Shown one piece after another: positions 27,179 through 36,190 of a DNA stretch of 42,564 nt (position 1 is its first letter; every line of letters starts with the position of its first letter). This stretch comes from Alistipes sp. (GTDB taxonomy: Bacteria > Bacteroidota > Bacteroidia > Bacteroidales > Rikenellaceae). The notes beneath the pieces were generated by a model. That model ran no database searches. It was not told the origin of the DNA and saw only the letters and a program-made list of their open reading frames with translations. The translations under genes were made by a program, and so were the position numbers. The stretch spans positions 1 to 42,564 of the forward strand of contig JAGBTZ010000011.1 of assembly GCA_017631055.1 (NCBI GenBank). The letters are read 5' to 3'.

Positions 27179-28250
27179 TCCCCTCGTCACGCTGCGTGAC
27201 GGGGAGGTTGTCGACATCGGGCAATGGGAGCGGCTCGATGCGATGGAGGGTGTGGAGTTCTATGCCGGAATGCTCGTGCCCTCGCTTGTTAATGCCCACT
27301 GCCATATAGAGTTATCCTACCTCGAGGGGCAGGTCGCAAGGCGTGGCGGTTTTGCAGCCTTTGCTTCGGGTGTGGCTCGTACCCGCAACCTCTTTACCCC
27401 CGAGCAGCGAGAGGAGGCTGTTGCACGGGCCGACAAGGCGATGTGGATGGAGGGCGTTGGGGCTGTTGGTGACATAGCCAACGATGAGTCGGCTTTTGGG
27501 GTCAAGGCTCAGAGCCCGATTTGTTATCGCACCTTTGCCGAGGTTTTTGGTCTGCGTACCGCCTCGATTGAGGCTCTTGAGCCGATGCTCGGCCACCCCG
27601 AAACCTCGCTTACACCCCACTCGACATACTCACTCCAAGACGAAATCTTCAAGCGCGTGTGTCGCAGCGGAGATGCCCCGCTCTCGATTCACTTTATGGA
27701 GTCGGAGGGTGAGCGCGACCTCTACAATGGCAGCGGAGCCCTGCACGAGTGGTATCAGACCCAGGGCTGGGAGTGCGACTTTCTGCACTACGGCTCACCT
27801 GCCGAGCGAATTGTGGCGAGTGTGCCGGCCGACCGCAGTGTGATTTTGGTGCACAACTGTTGTGTGACTCAACACGATATTGATACCATTATGGGCCACT
27901 TCACCGCTCCGGTCTACTGGGTGGTGTGTCTTGGTTCGAACGACTACATCTCGGGAGTGATGCCCGATATCGACCTTTTGCGCCGCAATGGCCTTAATAT
28001 ATGTATAGGTACGGACTCTCTGGCCTCGAATGAGTCGTTGTCGATGATTGCCGAGCTGAAGTGGCTGAAGGGGTATCCGCTCCACGAAGTTCTCACCTGG
28101 GCAACGGCCAACGGAGCCGATGCTCTCGGCTATGGCGATTTGCTCGGCCGCTTGGAGGTGGGGCGGAGGTGTGGCTTGGCGGTGATTGATGCTCTTGATT
28201 ACGAAAATATGGCTCTCACGGAGTTGTCTACCTGCCGAAGAGTCTTGTAG
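27126..28250 (+). CDS. amidohydrolase-superfamily metal enzyme
   Basis: 374 residues from ATG 27126; the start is tentative because the first ~50 bases overlap the DUF4296 gene, and ATG 27105 is an alternative. Metal-binding motifs of the cytosine-deaminase/MtaD subgroup: His58-x-His60 in NAHCHIELSYL, a later HFMESEGE, and IGTDSLASNESLSM with the catalytic Asp. Likely a hydrolytic deaminase of a purine-type or other heterocyclic substrate; the NAHCHIELS form also resembles aminodeoxyfutalosine deaminases of the alternative menaquinone route. No other menaquinone genes are seen. A 10-bp hairpin (27182-27204) lies at the start of the unique coding part. Confidence 0.83.
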   Translation: MRRIASHLALLPSGIVSNPLVTLRDGEVVDIGQWERLDAMEGVEFYAGMLVPSLVNAHCHIELSYLEGQVARRGGFAAFASGVARTRNLFTPEQREEAVARADKAMWMEGVGAVGDIANDESAFGVKAQSPICYRTFAEVFGLRTASIEALEPMLGHPETSLTPHSTYSLQDEIFKRVCRSGDAPLSIHFMESEGERDLYNGSGALHEWYQTQGWECDFLHYGSPAERIVASVPADRSVILVHNCCVTQHDIDTIMGHFTAPVYWVVCLGSNDYISGVMPDIDLLRRNGLNICIGTDSLASNESLSMIAELKWLKGYPLHEVLTWATANGADALGYGDLLGRLEVGRRCGLAVIDALDYENMALTELSTCRRVL

Positions 28251-28303
28251 GGTGTTGCGGTGCCGACTCGTGTGAAATTGTTGAAAAAATCTCCGATAGT
28301 TTA

Positions 28304-28335
28304 TTGCAACTTTCCTGCTAAAAGCAGTAACTTTA
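28304..28335 (+). promoter_or_regulatory. probable promoter of the dcw cluster
   Basis: TTG at 28304-28306, 21-base spacer, TAACTTTA at 28328-28335 (last base differs from TAnnTTTG). It lies 10 bases before the rsmH ATG, implying a very short leader. This 94-base gap is the only one before the cluster large enough for a promoter. Confidence 0.45.
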
Positions 28336-28344
28336 CAACCAAAT

Positions 28345-29265
28345 ATGCAAATGACTACGAATACGACTGTGTACCATATCCCGGTGTTGCTCGAAGAGTC
28401 GGTTGACTTGCTCGACATCAGACCCGAAGGAACCTATGCCGACCTTACATTCGGTGGAGGCGGACACTCTCGCCATATACTCTCGAAGTTGGGTGCGGAG
28501 GGTAGCCTCTATTCGTTCGACCAAGATGCCGACACCAAGGCCAACTGCCCCGAAGATGAGAGGTTTCACTATGTCGAGAGCAACTTCCGCTTTATGCGTG
28601 GAGCTTTGCGTCTGCGTGGCGTGACCGAGGTTGATGGCGTGTTGGCCGACCTCGGAGTGTCGTCACACCACTTTGACGCAGCCGAGCGAGGCTTCTCGTT
28701 CCGCAGTGATGCTCCGCTGGATATGCGAATGAATCGCCGAGGAGGTCTTACGGCAGCCGATGTGGTTAACGGGTACGATGCCGAAGCGTTGGCGCAAGTG
28801 CTGAAGATGTATGGCGAGTTGGATACAACCTGGAAGATTGCCAACTGCATCGAGCGAGCTCGCAAGGTGGAGGCTATTCGGACCACAGGCGAACTTGTGG
28901 CGGCCGTTGCGCCCTGCACCCCGAAGAAGGAGGAGGCTAAGTTCCTGACCAAACTCTTCCAGGCCTTGCGCATCGAGGTCAATGGCGAGATGGAGGCGCT
29001 GAAGATGGCTCTCGAGCAGAGCCTGAAGGTGTTGCGCCCGGGTGGGCGTTTGGTGGTCATCTCATACCACTCGTTGGAGGATAGGTTGGTCAAAAACTTC
29101 TTCAAGAGTGGCAACTTTGAGGGTCGTGTGGAGAAGGATTTTTATGGACGAGCAACCTCGCCCTTTGAGGTGGTTACACGCAAGGCTGTGGTGCCGACCG
29201 ATGAGGAGATTGCTCGCAATCCACGTTCTCGCTCGGCAAAACTGCGTGCAGCGATAAAACTTTAG
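28345..29265 (+). CDS. rsmH: 16S rRNA m4C1402 methyltransferase RsmH (MraW)
   Basis: SAM-dependent methyltransferase acting on C1402 of 16S rRNA. 306 residues. N-terminal YHIPVLLEESVDLL, SAM motif ADLTFGGGGHSRHIL (about 34-48), GVLADLGVSSHHFD and the terminal NPRSRSAKLRAA are all typical. It opens the dcw cluster; ftsL follows after 7 bases. The mraZ gene that usually precedes it is absent, replaced by the amidohydrolase. The ATG two codons in (28351) is an equally possible start. Confidence 0.97.
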   Translation: MQMTTNTTVYHIPVLLEESVDLLDIRPEGTYADLTFGGGGHSRHILSKLGAEGSLYSFDQDADTKANCPEDERFHYVESNFRFMRGALRLRGVTEVDGVLADLGVSSHHFDAAERGFSFRSDAPLDMRMNRRGGLTAADVVNGYDAEALAQVLKMYGELDTTWKIANCIERARKVEAIRTTGELVAAVAPCTPKKEEAKFLTKLFQALRIEVNGEMEALKMALEQSLKVLRPGGRLVVISYHSLEDRLVKNFFKSGNFEGRVEKDFYGRATSPFEVVTRKAVVPTDEEIARNPRSRSAKLRAAIKL

Positions 29266-29272
29266 GCAGACG

Positions 29273-29785
29273 ATGTATAAGGATACCGACTTTAACCCCG
29301 ACCGTGAGCGCGAAGAACAGGCTGCTGCCGAGCGCGAGGCGTTGGCTCGTACCATACGCCGAGAGGTGCTGCGCATGAATAGCGGCGAGGCGGAGGAGGA
29401 TTTGCGTGCCGACCGCGAGCAGATAGAGGCCGAGCGTGCCCAACAGCAGGCCGAGGAGGAGAGTGCCCGCAGGCGTGAGGCTAATCTGTGGCGACAGTTC
29501 TTTTCGGGTAGGATTCTTGTTCACAATATGGTGCGCAAGCACTACCGATATATCGCCATTATTGCCGGTATGTTTTTGTGGAGTATTGCGATGTTGTTTT
29601 GGACATTGCGACTCGATATACGTTATGCTCAACTAAGTAGTGAGGTGCAGTTGTTACACGAGCGCTCGATTCGTCTGCAGGAGCAGTGCTATCGCTGCTC
29701 GTCACACTCGGCAATTGTCGAGAGTCTGCGCGAGCGGGGTCTGGATTTGTACGACCCGCTGCGCCCCAATGAGGTAATAGAGTAG
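29273..29785 (+). CDS. ftsL: FtsL-like division protein with long cytoplasmic N-terminus
   Basis: 170-residue bitopic membrane protein in the ftsL position between rsmH and ftsI. One membrane segment at about 93-114 (YIAIIAGMFLWSIAMLFW), then a periplasmic coiled coil (about 118-140) and a short tail with two cysteines (CYRC). The first ~85 residues are cytoplasmic and extremely rich in Glu, Arg and Ala, predicted as a charged helix. This fits the Bacteroidetes FtsL_2 type. FtsL with FtsB/FtsQ activates septal synthesis by FtsW-FtsI. Assignment rests mainly on position and architecture. Confidence 0.82.
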   Translation: MYKDTDFNPDREREEQAAAEREALARTIRREVLRMNSGEAEEDLRADREQIEAERAQQQAEEESARRREANLWRQFFSGRILVHNMVRKHYRYIAIIAGMFLWSIAMLFWTLRLDIRYAQLSSEVQLLHERSIRLQEQCYRCSSHSAIVESLRERGLDLYDPLRPNEVIE

Positions 29786-29788
29786 ATT

Positions 29789-32062
29789 ATGGCAAAGGAG
29801 CCCAAAAAGATAAAGGAGGATATCTTGTTGCGAGTGCGAGTTTTGTACTTGCTCTTCTTTGTTGTGGGCTTTATCATTGCCGGCAGATTGATTTGTGTGC
29901 AGTTCTTGAGCCACGACACGAGGGTCAATGCCGAAAAACTCGAGCGAAGAATCTTCTCCCAAAAGGAGGTCTTGGCGCATCGAGGAACAATCTTTTCGCG
30001 CTCGGGCGAGCCGTTGGCGACCTCGATTTTTCGCTATACGATACTCTTCGATTTCGGTTGCGAGGGCTTTGACGATGAGCAGGGCTACCGCGAGAATTGC
30101 GATTCGCTCTCGAAACTGCTTGCCGGCTACTTCAAGGACAAGAGTGCCAAGCAGTACTACGACCGATTTATGGCCGAGCGCTCGAAGCACTACAAGATAA
30201 CCTACGTTAAAGATACCCTCATCGCTCGCTCCGAAGGGTGGATGGGTCGCCTTTGGGACCGTATGAGGGGCAAGGAGTTCAAGACCGAAAAACTCTACGA
30301 CACCCTGCGCAAGCACAACCCCGTGAGGATGTTCCGCGATATAGATTATAGCGAGTGGCAGACACTGAAAAACTTCCCCATTCTCAATCGAAATATGGGT
30401 TGGTCGTTCGATATCGATAAGCACGATGAGCGAGTATTCACACGCCAGGAGTTGGCTCGTTGCACCATCGGCCGCAGTAGCGAGACCCAAGGCGAGTATG
30501 GTATCGAACACATATTCCGAGAGGAGTTGTGTGGCCAGAATGGATTGGAGTTGCAGCAGCGTATTGCTCCCGGATATTCGGCTCGCATCGAGGATAAGGA
30601 TAATGTCGAGGCGGTGGACGGCACCGATGTATATACAACCATAGACATTGACTTTCAGGAGGTTGCCGACCGAGCATTGCGCAACCAACTCGAAAAGGAG
30701 AATGGTATCTGGGGTACTACGATGGTTATGGAGGCATCGACCGGCGACCTGTTGGCGATGGTCAACCTGAGTCGCAATAAGCAGGGTGGATATGTCGAAA
30801 ACTATAACCACGCCCTAAAGTCGCGTGCCGAGCCCGGCTCTACATTCAAGTTGGCGGTGTTGTTGGCTCTGCTCGAGGAGGCCGGTCTGCCCCTCTCGAC
30901 CGAGTACGACTCGGGAAGTGGCAAGAGGGTTATAATTACCGAAAATGCTCCGAAAATCAAGGTTGCCGATTCGCATAATGTCGGTGCCAAGATTGATATG
31001 CGTAAGGCTATGGCGGAGTCGGCCAATGTCTACTTTGCCAAGGCGGTGTACGAGACCTACAACCAAAACCCCGAGCGATATGTCGAGTTTTTGCGCTCGT
31101 TGCACCTCGACCGCAAGGTGATGACCTCACTGCCGGGAATGGACGAGGCTTCGCCCCGTTTCCCCTACCCGGGCTCGAAGATATGGTACAAGCACACCAC
31201 GCTGATAAAGTTGGGCTACGGATATGGTATAGAGGTTACCCCCATCCAAATCCTGACCCTTTACAACGCTGTGGCCAATGGCGGAAAGATGGTTGCACCG
31301 CGATTGGTGACCAAGTTGGTCAAGGATGACGAGGTGGTCGAGGAGTTTCCGGTGGAGGTGCTGGTCGATAAGATCTGTTCGAATAAGACCTTGGATATGG
31401 TGCGCGAGTGCTTGGAGGGTGTCGCTTTGGAGGGAACTGCCAAGGAGTATTTTGGCGAAGGTAAGGTGCCCTTCCGTGCCGGAGCGAAGACCGGAACAGC
31501 CCAATTTGCACAGGGTAGCATCTCTTATGGCGATGGTTACTATATGGGTTCGATGGTGGCATACTTTCCGGCCGAAAATCCGCGTTATACGGTGCTGACG
31601 ACCATCTTCAAGAAGAGGGGGTCGGGAACATACTACGGAGCGGGCCTGGCGGGCCCTGTCGAGAAGAAGGTCTCCTCGTTTATCTACAACCGCGAGAATG
31701 ATTGGTATGGCCAGGTGCAGAGCGAAGAGTTCGACCACCATCCCACATCGGTCAAGGGTGGCAATATAGCCCAAACACGCAAGGTTGCGGGCGAACTCTC
31801 GCCCCGAGTGAACTTCGACCGCCGTGCGGGTTGGGGTGCAGCCAAGGTCGATTCGACCTCGACTGTGGTTATCAACTCTTTGGCTGATGAGCCGATGCGT
31901 ATGCCCGATGTGCGCGGTATGGGACTTAAGGATGCGCTCTTTATTCTCGAGAGTCGCGGTTTGAAGGTGAAGATTGCGGGCAAGGGGGCAGTGCGCAAGC
32001 AGAGCATCCGTGCCGGTGAGCCGGTGCGCCGTGGTGCACAAGTGGAACTAACACTGAAGTAG
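29789..32062 (+). CDS. ftsI: FtsI/PBP3-type transpeptidase with PASTA domain
   Basis: Septal peptidoglycan D,D-transpeptidase, 757 residues. N-terminal membrane anchor at about 15-37; dimerisation domain with RGTIFSRSGEPLA (65-77); transpeptidase motifs Ser351-T-F-Lys354, Ser411-Ala-Asn413 and Lys567-Thr-Gly569. A single C-terminal PASTA domain (about 700-757, MPDVRGMGLKDALFILESRG) follows, usual in Bacteroidetes FtsI. It starts 3 bases after ftsL and is followed after 3 bases by murE. It should work with FtsW encoded 4 kb downstream. Confidence 0.96.
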   Translation: MAKEPKKIKEDILLRVRVLYLLFFVVGFIIAGRLICVQFLSHDTRVNAEKLERRIFSQKEVLAHRGTIFSRSGEPLATSIFRYTILFDFGCEGFDDEQGYRENCDSLSKLLAGYFKDKSAKQYYDRFMAERSKHYKITYVKDTLIARSEGWMGRLWDRMRGKEFKTEKLYDTLRKHNPVRMFRDIDYSEWQTLKNFPILNRNMGWSFDIDKHDERVFTRQELARCTIGRSSETQGEYGIEHIFREELCGQNGLELQQRIAPGYSARIEDKDNVEAVDGTDVYTTIDIDFQEVADRALRNQLEKENGIWGTTMVMEASTGDLLAMVNLSRNKQGGYVENYNHALKSRAEPGSTFKLAVLLALLEEAGLPLSTEYDSGSGKRVIITENAPKIKVADSHNVGAKIDMRKAMAESANVYFAKAVYETYNQNPERYVEFLRSLHLDRKVMTSLPGMDEASPRFPYPGSKIWYKHTTLIKLGYGYGIEVTPIQILTLYNAVANGGKMVAPRLVTKLVKDDEVVEEFPVEVLVDKICSNKTLDMVRECLEGVALEGTAKEYFGEGKVPFRAGAKTGTAQFAQGSISYGDGYYMGSMVAYFPAENPRYTVLTTIFKKRGSGTYYGAGLAGPVEKKVSSFIYNRENDWYGQVQSEEFDHHPTSVKGGNIAQTRKVAGELSPRVNFDRRAGWGAAKVDSTSTVVINSLADEPMRMPDVRGMGLKDALFILESRGLKVKIAGKGAVRKQSIRAGEPVRRGAQVELTLK

Positions 32063-32065
32063 CAG

Positions 32066-33520
32066 ATGAAAAGATTATACGATATTATCGCATCGGTCGA
32101 GGTGGTAAGCCTTGTGGGTGATGCACAGGTCGAGATTTCGGCCCTGAATTACGACTCGCGCCGAGTGGCGGAGGGCGATTGCTTCTTTGCGGTTGTGGGT
32201 GTGCAGAGCGATGGGCACAACTACATCCCGCAAGCGGTGGAGCGTGGTGCTCGTGCGGTTGTGTGTGAGCGACTGCCCGAGAGTCCGGTTGCGGGGGTGT
32301 GCTATGTTCAGGTTGCCGATACGAATGCGGCCATGGCCGATATGGCGGCAGCCTTCTACGACCACCCGAGCCGCGAACTGAAGTTGGTGGGCGTGACGGG
32401 CACCAATGGCAAAACTACGACCGCCACACTGCTTTATGACCTCTTCCGACTGCTTGGCTATCGTGCCGGATTGATTTCGACCGTGGTCTACAAGGTGGGC
32501 GAGCGCGAGATTGAATCGACCCACACAACCCCCGACTCGATACGCCTGAATGCGATGTTGCGCGAGATGGTTGACGAGGGGTGCGACTACTGCTTTATGG
32601 AGTGTTCGTCACACGCCATTGTGCAGGATCGAATTCGAGGCTTGCGCTTTGCGGGCGGAATGTTTACCAACCTTACGCACGACCATCTGGACTATCATAA
32701 AACCTTTGCCGAGTATCTGCGTGCCAAGAAACTCTTCTTCGACCGACTGCCCAAGGAGGCCTTTGCGCTGACCAACATAGACGACAGAAATGGTCGTGTT
32801 ATGGTGCAGAATACACGCGCTGTGGTGCGTACCCTTTCGCTGCGTTCGATGGCCGACTTCCGCTGCAAGGTTGTCGAGATGTTGCCTGACGGAATGTTGT
32901 TGCGCTTGGATAGCGAAGAGGTGTGGGTGAAGTGCATCGGCCGCTTTAATGCCTACAATATGCTGACAATCTACGCTGCGGCACTTATGCTCGGCCAGCG
33001 CAAGGAGGAGGTGTTGACCGCAATCAGCACCCTGCAACCGGTGAGTGGTCGATTTGAGTATATTCGTGCGGCGGATGGGACTACGGCCGTGGTGGATTAT
33101 GCCCACACGCCCGATGCGTTGGAGAATGTGATTACAACCATCGAGGAGTTCCGCCAGCCCGGACAAAACCTCATCGTGCTGTGTGGCTGTGGCGGTGACC
33201 GCGATAAGACCAAGCGCCCCGAGATGGCGGCAATCGCTGTGAAGTATGCCACCACGGCGATATTCACTTCGGACAATCCTCGCACCGAAGACCCCGAGCA
33301 GATTTTGCGCGATATGGTCGAGGGTTTGCCGGCAAGTGCCCGCTATCTGAAGATTGCCGACCGAGGCGAGGCTATCCGTACTGCTGCGATGCTTGCCCAG
33401 GCGGGCGATATCATCCTGCTTGCGGGCAAGGGCCACGAAACCTATCAGGTCATCGGCACCGAGAAGATTCACTTTGACGACCGCGAGGAGATTAGAAAAC
33501 ACTTTTCGCTGCGAAAATAG
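32066..33520 (+). CDS. murE: UDP-MurNAc-tripeptide synthetase MurE (meso-DAP type)
   Basis: Cytosolic ATP-dependent ligase adding the third amino acid to UDP-MurNAc-L-Ala-D-Glu. 484 residues. P-loop GTNGKTTT at 112-119, the Mur-ligase central motif ECSSHAIVQDRIRGL (about 179-193) with carbamate Lys222 region AKKLFF, and DNPR at 403-406. DNPR is the known marker of meso-diaminopimelate specificity, so the organism probably makes DAP-type peptidoglycan. murF is not in the cluster. A 42-base gap separates it from mraY. Confidence 0.96.
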   Translation: MKRLYDIIASVEVVSLVGDAQVEISALNYDSRRVAEGDCFFAVVGVQSDGHNYIPQAVERGARAVVCERLPESPVAGVCYVQVADTNAAMADMAAAFYDHPSRELKLVGVTGTNGKTTTATLLYDLFRLLGYRAGLISTVVYKVGEREIESTHTTPDSIRLNAMLREMVDEGCDYCFMECSSHAIVQDRIRGLRFAGGMFTNLTHDHLDYHKTFAEYLRAKKLFFDRLPKEAFALTNIDDRNGRVMVQNTRAVVRTLSLRSMADFRCKVVEMLPDGMLLRLDSEEVWVKCIGRFNAYNMLTIYAAALMLGQRKEEVLTAISTLQPVSGRFEYIRAADGTTAVVDYAHTPDALENVITTIEEFRQPGQNLIVLCGCGGDRDKTKRPEMAAIAVKYATTAIFTSDNPRTEDPEQILRDMVEGLPASARYLKIADRGEAIRTAAMLAQAGDIILLAGKGHETYQVIGTEKIHFDDREEIRKHFSLRK

Positions 33521-33562
33521 TTGTTAATACCCCAAAGAAGAACAAAATAAAAACTAATAAAG

Positions 33563-34810
33563 ATGCTTTACTCACTGTTTAACTACCTCGATCGTGTGTA
33601 CGACCTCCCGGGCTCGGGAATGTTCCAATATATCTCGTTCCGTGCGGCGATGGCGATAATCTTCTCGTTGCTGATAGTTATTGCCTTCGGTATGCCGATT
33701 ATTCGCGCCCTGCAACGCCGCCAGATTGGCGAGGAGATTCGCGACCTGGGTCTGCAAGGACAACTCGAGAAGCGAGGAACTCCCACCATGGGCGGATTGA
33801 TTATCCTGGTTGCGCTGCTGGTGCCGATGTTGCTCTTCGGAAGGTTGGATAATGTCTATATCCAACTGATGATTGTTTCGACCGTATGGCTCGGCGTGAT
33901 TGGCTTTCTGGATGACTATATCAAGGTCTTCCGCCACCACAAGGAGGGTCTGAAGGGTCGTTTCAAGATTGTCGGCCAGATTGGTCTGGGTGTCATTGTC
34001 GGAACTACGATGTGGCTTTCGGAGGATGTTGTGGTGCGCGAGAAGATTACCACTCCGGTCGAGACGGTCTACATCGCCGAGGAGTCGGGCGAGCAGGTCG
34101 CTTCGCAAATCGAGCAGGTGGTAGTCTCGACCCAGAGCGTCAAAACGCCGACCACGACTATCCCCTTTGTCAAGGATAACGAGTTCCACTATGAGTGGGT
34201 TACCGGTGGCAACGAGACCTTGGCGTGGTTGCTCTATGTGATAGTGGCAATTTTTGTGGTTACGGCCGTGTCGAACGGAGCCAACCTGACTGACGGATTG
34301 GATGGCTTGCTGACGGGTGTGTCGATTCCGATTGTGGCGGTGCTCGGTGCGCTGGCCTACCTCTCGGGACACGTTGTTTATGCCGACTACCTTAACATTA
34401 TGTATATCCCCGACAGCGGAGAGTTGGTGGTCTTTGCTGCGGCTATGGCGGGTGCATTGATAGGCTTTATGTGGTACAACAGCTTCCCCGCTCAGATATT
34501 TATGGGCGATACGGGCTCGTTGGCCATTGGCGGTATTATCGCAGTCTTTGCGCTCTGCATCCGCAAGGAGTTGCTCTTGCCGCTGCTCTGCGGAGTATTC
34601 TTGGCCGAGAGCGTGTCGGTGATGGTGCAGGTGGGGTACTTCAAGTACACCAAGCGCAAGTATGGCGAGGGTAGGCGCATTCTGCTGATGTCGCCCATGC
34701 ACCACCACTACCAAAAGAAGGGTCTTTTCGAGACCAAGATTGTAATCAGATTTATCATCGTCTCACTGCTGTTGGCAGCGATGAGCCTTGTAACCCTCAA
34801 AATCCGATAG
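33563..34810 (+). CDS. mraY: phospho-N-acetylmuramoyl-pentapeptide transferase MraY
   Basis: Integral membrane enzyme forming lipid I on undecaprenyl phosphate. 415 residues, about 50 longer than E. coli MraY. Catalytic motifs: FLDDYIK with Asp117-118, NLTDGLDGL with Asp244/Asp247, and the MHHHYQKKG loop near the end. The extra length is an extracytoplasmic insert at about 153-216 (from [13 protein letters not shown] to FHYEWV), rich in Thr, Val and Glu and without membrane character; an insert here is a Bacteroidetes trait. Followed by murD after 6 bases. Confidence 0.96.
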   Translation: MLYSLFNYLDRVYDLPGSGMFQYISFRAAMAIIFSLLIVIAFGMPIIRALQRRQIGEEIRDLGLQGQLEKRGTPTMGGLIILVALLVPMLLFGRLDNVYIQLMIVSTVWLGVIGFLDDYIKVFRHHKEGLKGRFKIVGQIGLGVIVGTTMWLSEDVVVREKITTPVETVYIAEESGEQVASQIEQVVVSTQSVKTPTTTIPFVKDNEFHYEWVTGGNETLAWLLYVIVAIFVVTAVSNGANLTDGLDGLLTGVSIPIVAVLGALAYLSGHVVYADYLNIMYIPDSGELVVFAAAMAGALIGFMWYNSFPAQIFMGDTGSLAIGGIIAVFALCIRKELLLPLLCGVFLAESVSVMVQVGYFKYTKRKYGEGRRILLMSPMHHHYQKKGLFETKIVIRFIIVSLLLAAMSLVTLKIR

Positions 34811-34816
34811 TCGAAG

Positions 34817-36169
34817 ATGAAACGTATAGTTGTGCTCGGTGGCGGAATCAGCGGATATGGTTCGGCAATTTTGGCAAAGAAGCAGGGCTTCGATGTCTTC
34901 CTCTCGGATGCGGGTCGCATTGCCGAGCGATTTAAGTGCAAACTCGAGGAGTGGGATGTCCCCTACGAGGAGGGTGGCCACTCCGTGGAGCGAATAGTTG
35001 CCGCTACGGAGGTTATCAAATCGCCGGGTATCCCCGAGAAGGCTCCCATTGTGAAGGCTCTGCGCGAAAAGAATATCCCGATTATCTCGGAGATGGAGTT
35101 CGCTTCGCGCTATATGGGCAAGGCTCGCACCATCTGCATCACCGGCTCGAATGGTAAGACCACGACCACCTCGCTCATCTATAAAATCATGAGCGATGCA
35201 GGCGTGAATGTGGCTCTGGGTGGCAATATCGGCGAGAGCTTCGCCTACTCGGTGGCTACGGGCGAGTATGATTGGTATGTGTTGGAGCTCAGTTCGTTCC
35301 AGTTGGATGGTATGTATCGTTTCAGGGCAGATGTGTCGGTGTTGATGAACATCACGCCCGACCACCTCGACCGCTACGACTACTGCTTCCAGAACTATGT
35401 GGACTCGAAGATGCGCATTGCGCAAAATCAAAATTCGCGTAACCACTTTGTCTATTGTGCCGATGATGAGGTTGTGTGGCGCGAGGTCGAGCGACTCGAG
35501 AGCAATGTGCGCCAACTCCCGTTTATGGCAAAGTCGAGCGTGGCGAGTGGGGCAGGGGATGCGTTCCTCTCGTCGGACGGAGTGTTTACCGCCTCGGTTG
35601 GCGAGCGCTCGGTCGAGATTGATACAGCCAAGATGCAGATTAAGGGTCTGCATAACGCCTATAACGCCATGGCAGCCGCCCTGGCAACCCTCGCAGCGGG
35701 TGTCGATGCCGAGAGCATTGTTCGCTCGATTTATGACTTCTCGCCCGTTGAGCATCGCTTGGAGCCGGTGCGCGAGGTCGATGGAGTGCTCTATGTGAAC
35801 GACTCGAAGGCAACGAATGTCGACTCGGTGTGGTATGCACTCGAGAGTATGACCCGCCCCGTGGTGTGGATTGCCGGTGGTACGGATAAGGGCAACGATT
35901 ACGAGCCACTCAAGGCGTTTGCCCGCGAGAAGGTCAAGGCTTTGATATGTATGGGCTTGGACAACGATAAGTTGGTGCGTGAATTTACAGGCGTGGTGCC
36001 GCAGGTGGTATCGACAGCCTCGCTCGATGAGGCGATGCGTGTAGCTGTGGCTGTGGCGCAGAGTGGCGATGTTGTTCTGCTCTCGCCGGCGTGTGCAAGT
36101 TTCGACCTGTTCAAGAATTACGAAAATCGTGGCGAACTCTTCAAGGAGTGGGTTCGCAGTAATGTGTAG
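34817..36169 (+). CDS. murD: UDP-MurNAc-L-alanine:D-glutamate ligase MurD
   Basis: Second Mur ligase, adds D-Glu. 450 residues. N-terminal Rossmann-like motif VLGGGISGYGSA (6-17), KSPGIP at 68-73, P-loop GSNGKTTT at 110-117, ELSSFQL, NITPDHLDRYD and the C-terminal NDSKATN and WIAGGTDKG motifs are all in order. The shift from Gly-x-Gly-x-Ser to GGGISGYG is normal for the family. ftsW follows after 21 bases. Confidence 0.97.
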   Translation: MKRIVVLGGGISGYGSAILAKKQGFDVFLSDAGRIAERFKCKLEEWDVPYEEGGHSVERIVAATEVIKSPGIPEKAPIVKALREKNIPIISEMEFASRYMGKARTICITGSNGKTTTTSLIYKIMSDAGVNVALGGNIGESFAYSVATGEYDWYVLELSSFQLDGMYRFRADVSVLMNITPDHLDRYDYCFQNYVDSKMRIAQNQNSRNHFVYCADDEVVWREVERLESNVRQLPFMAKSSVASGAGDAFLSSDGVFTASVGERSVEIDTAKMQIKGLHNAYNAMAAALATLAAGVDAESIVRSIYDFSPVEHRLEPVREVDGVLYVNDSKATNVDSVWYALESMTRPVVWIAGGTDKGNDYEPLKAFAREKVKALICMGLDNDKLVREFTGVVPQVVSTASLDEAMRVAVAVAQSGDVVLLSPACASFDLFKNYENRGELFKEWVRSNV

Positions 36170-36190
36170 CGCAAGGAGCGAAGTGTGGTT

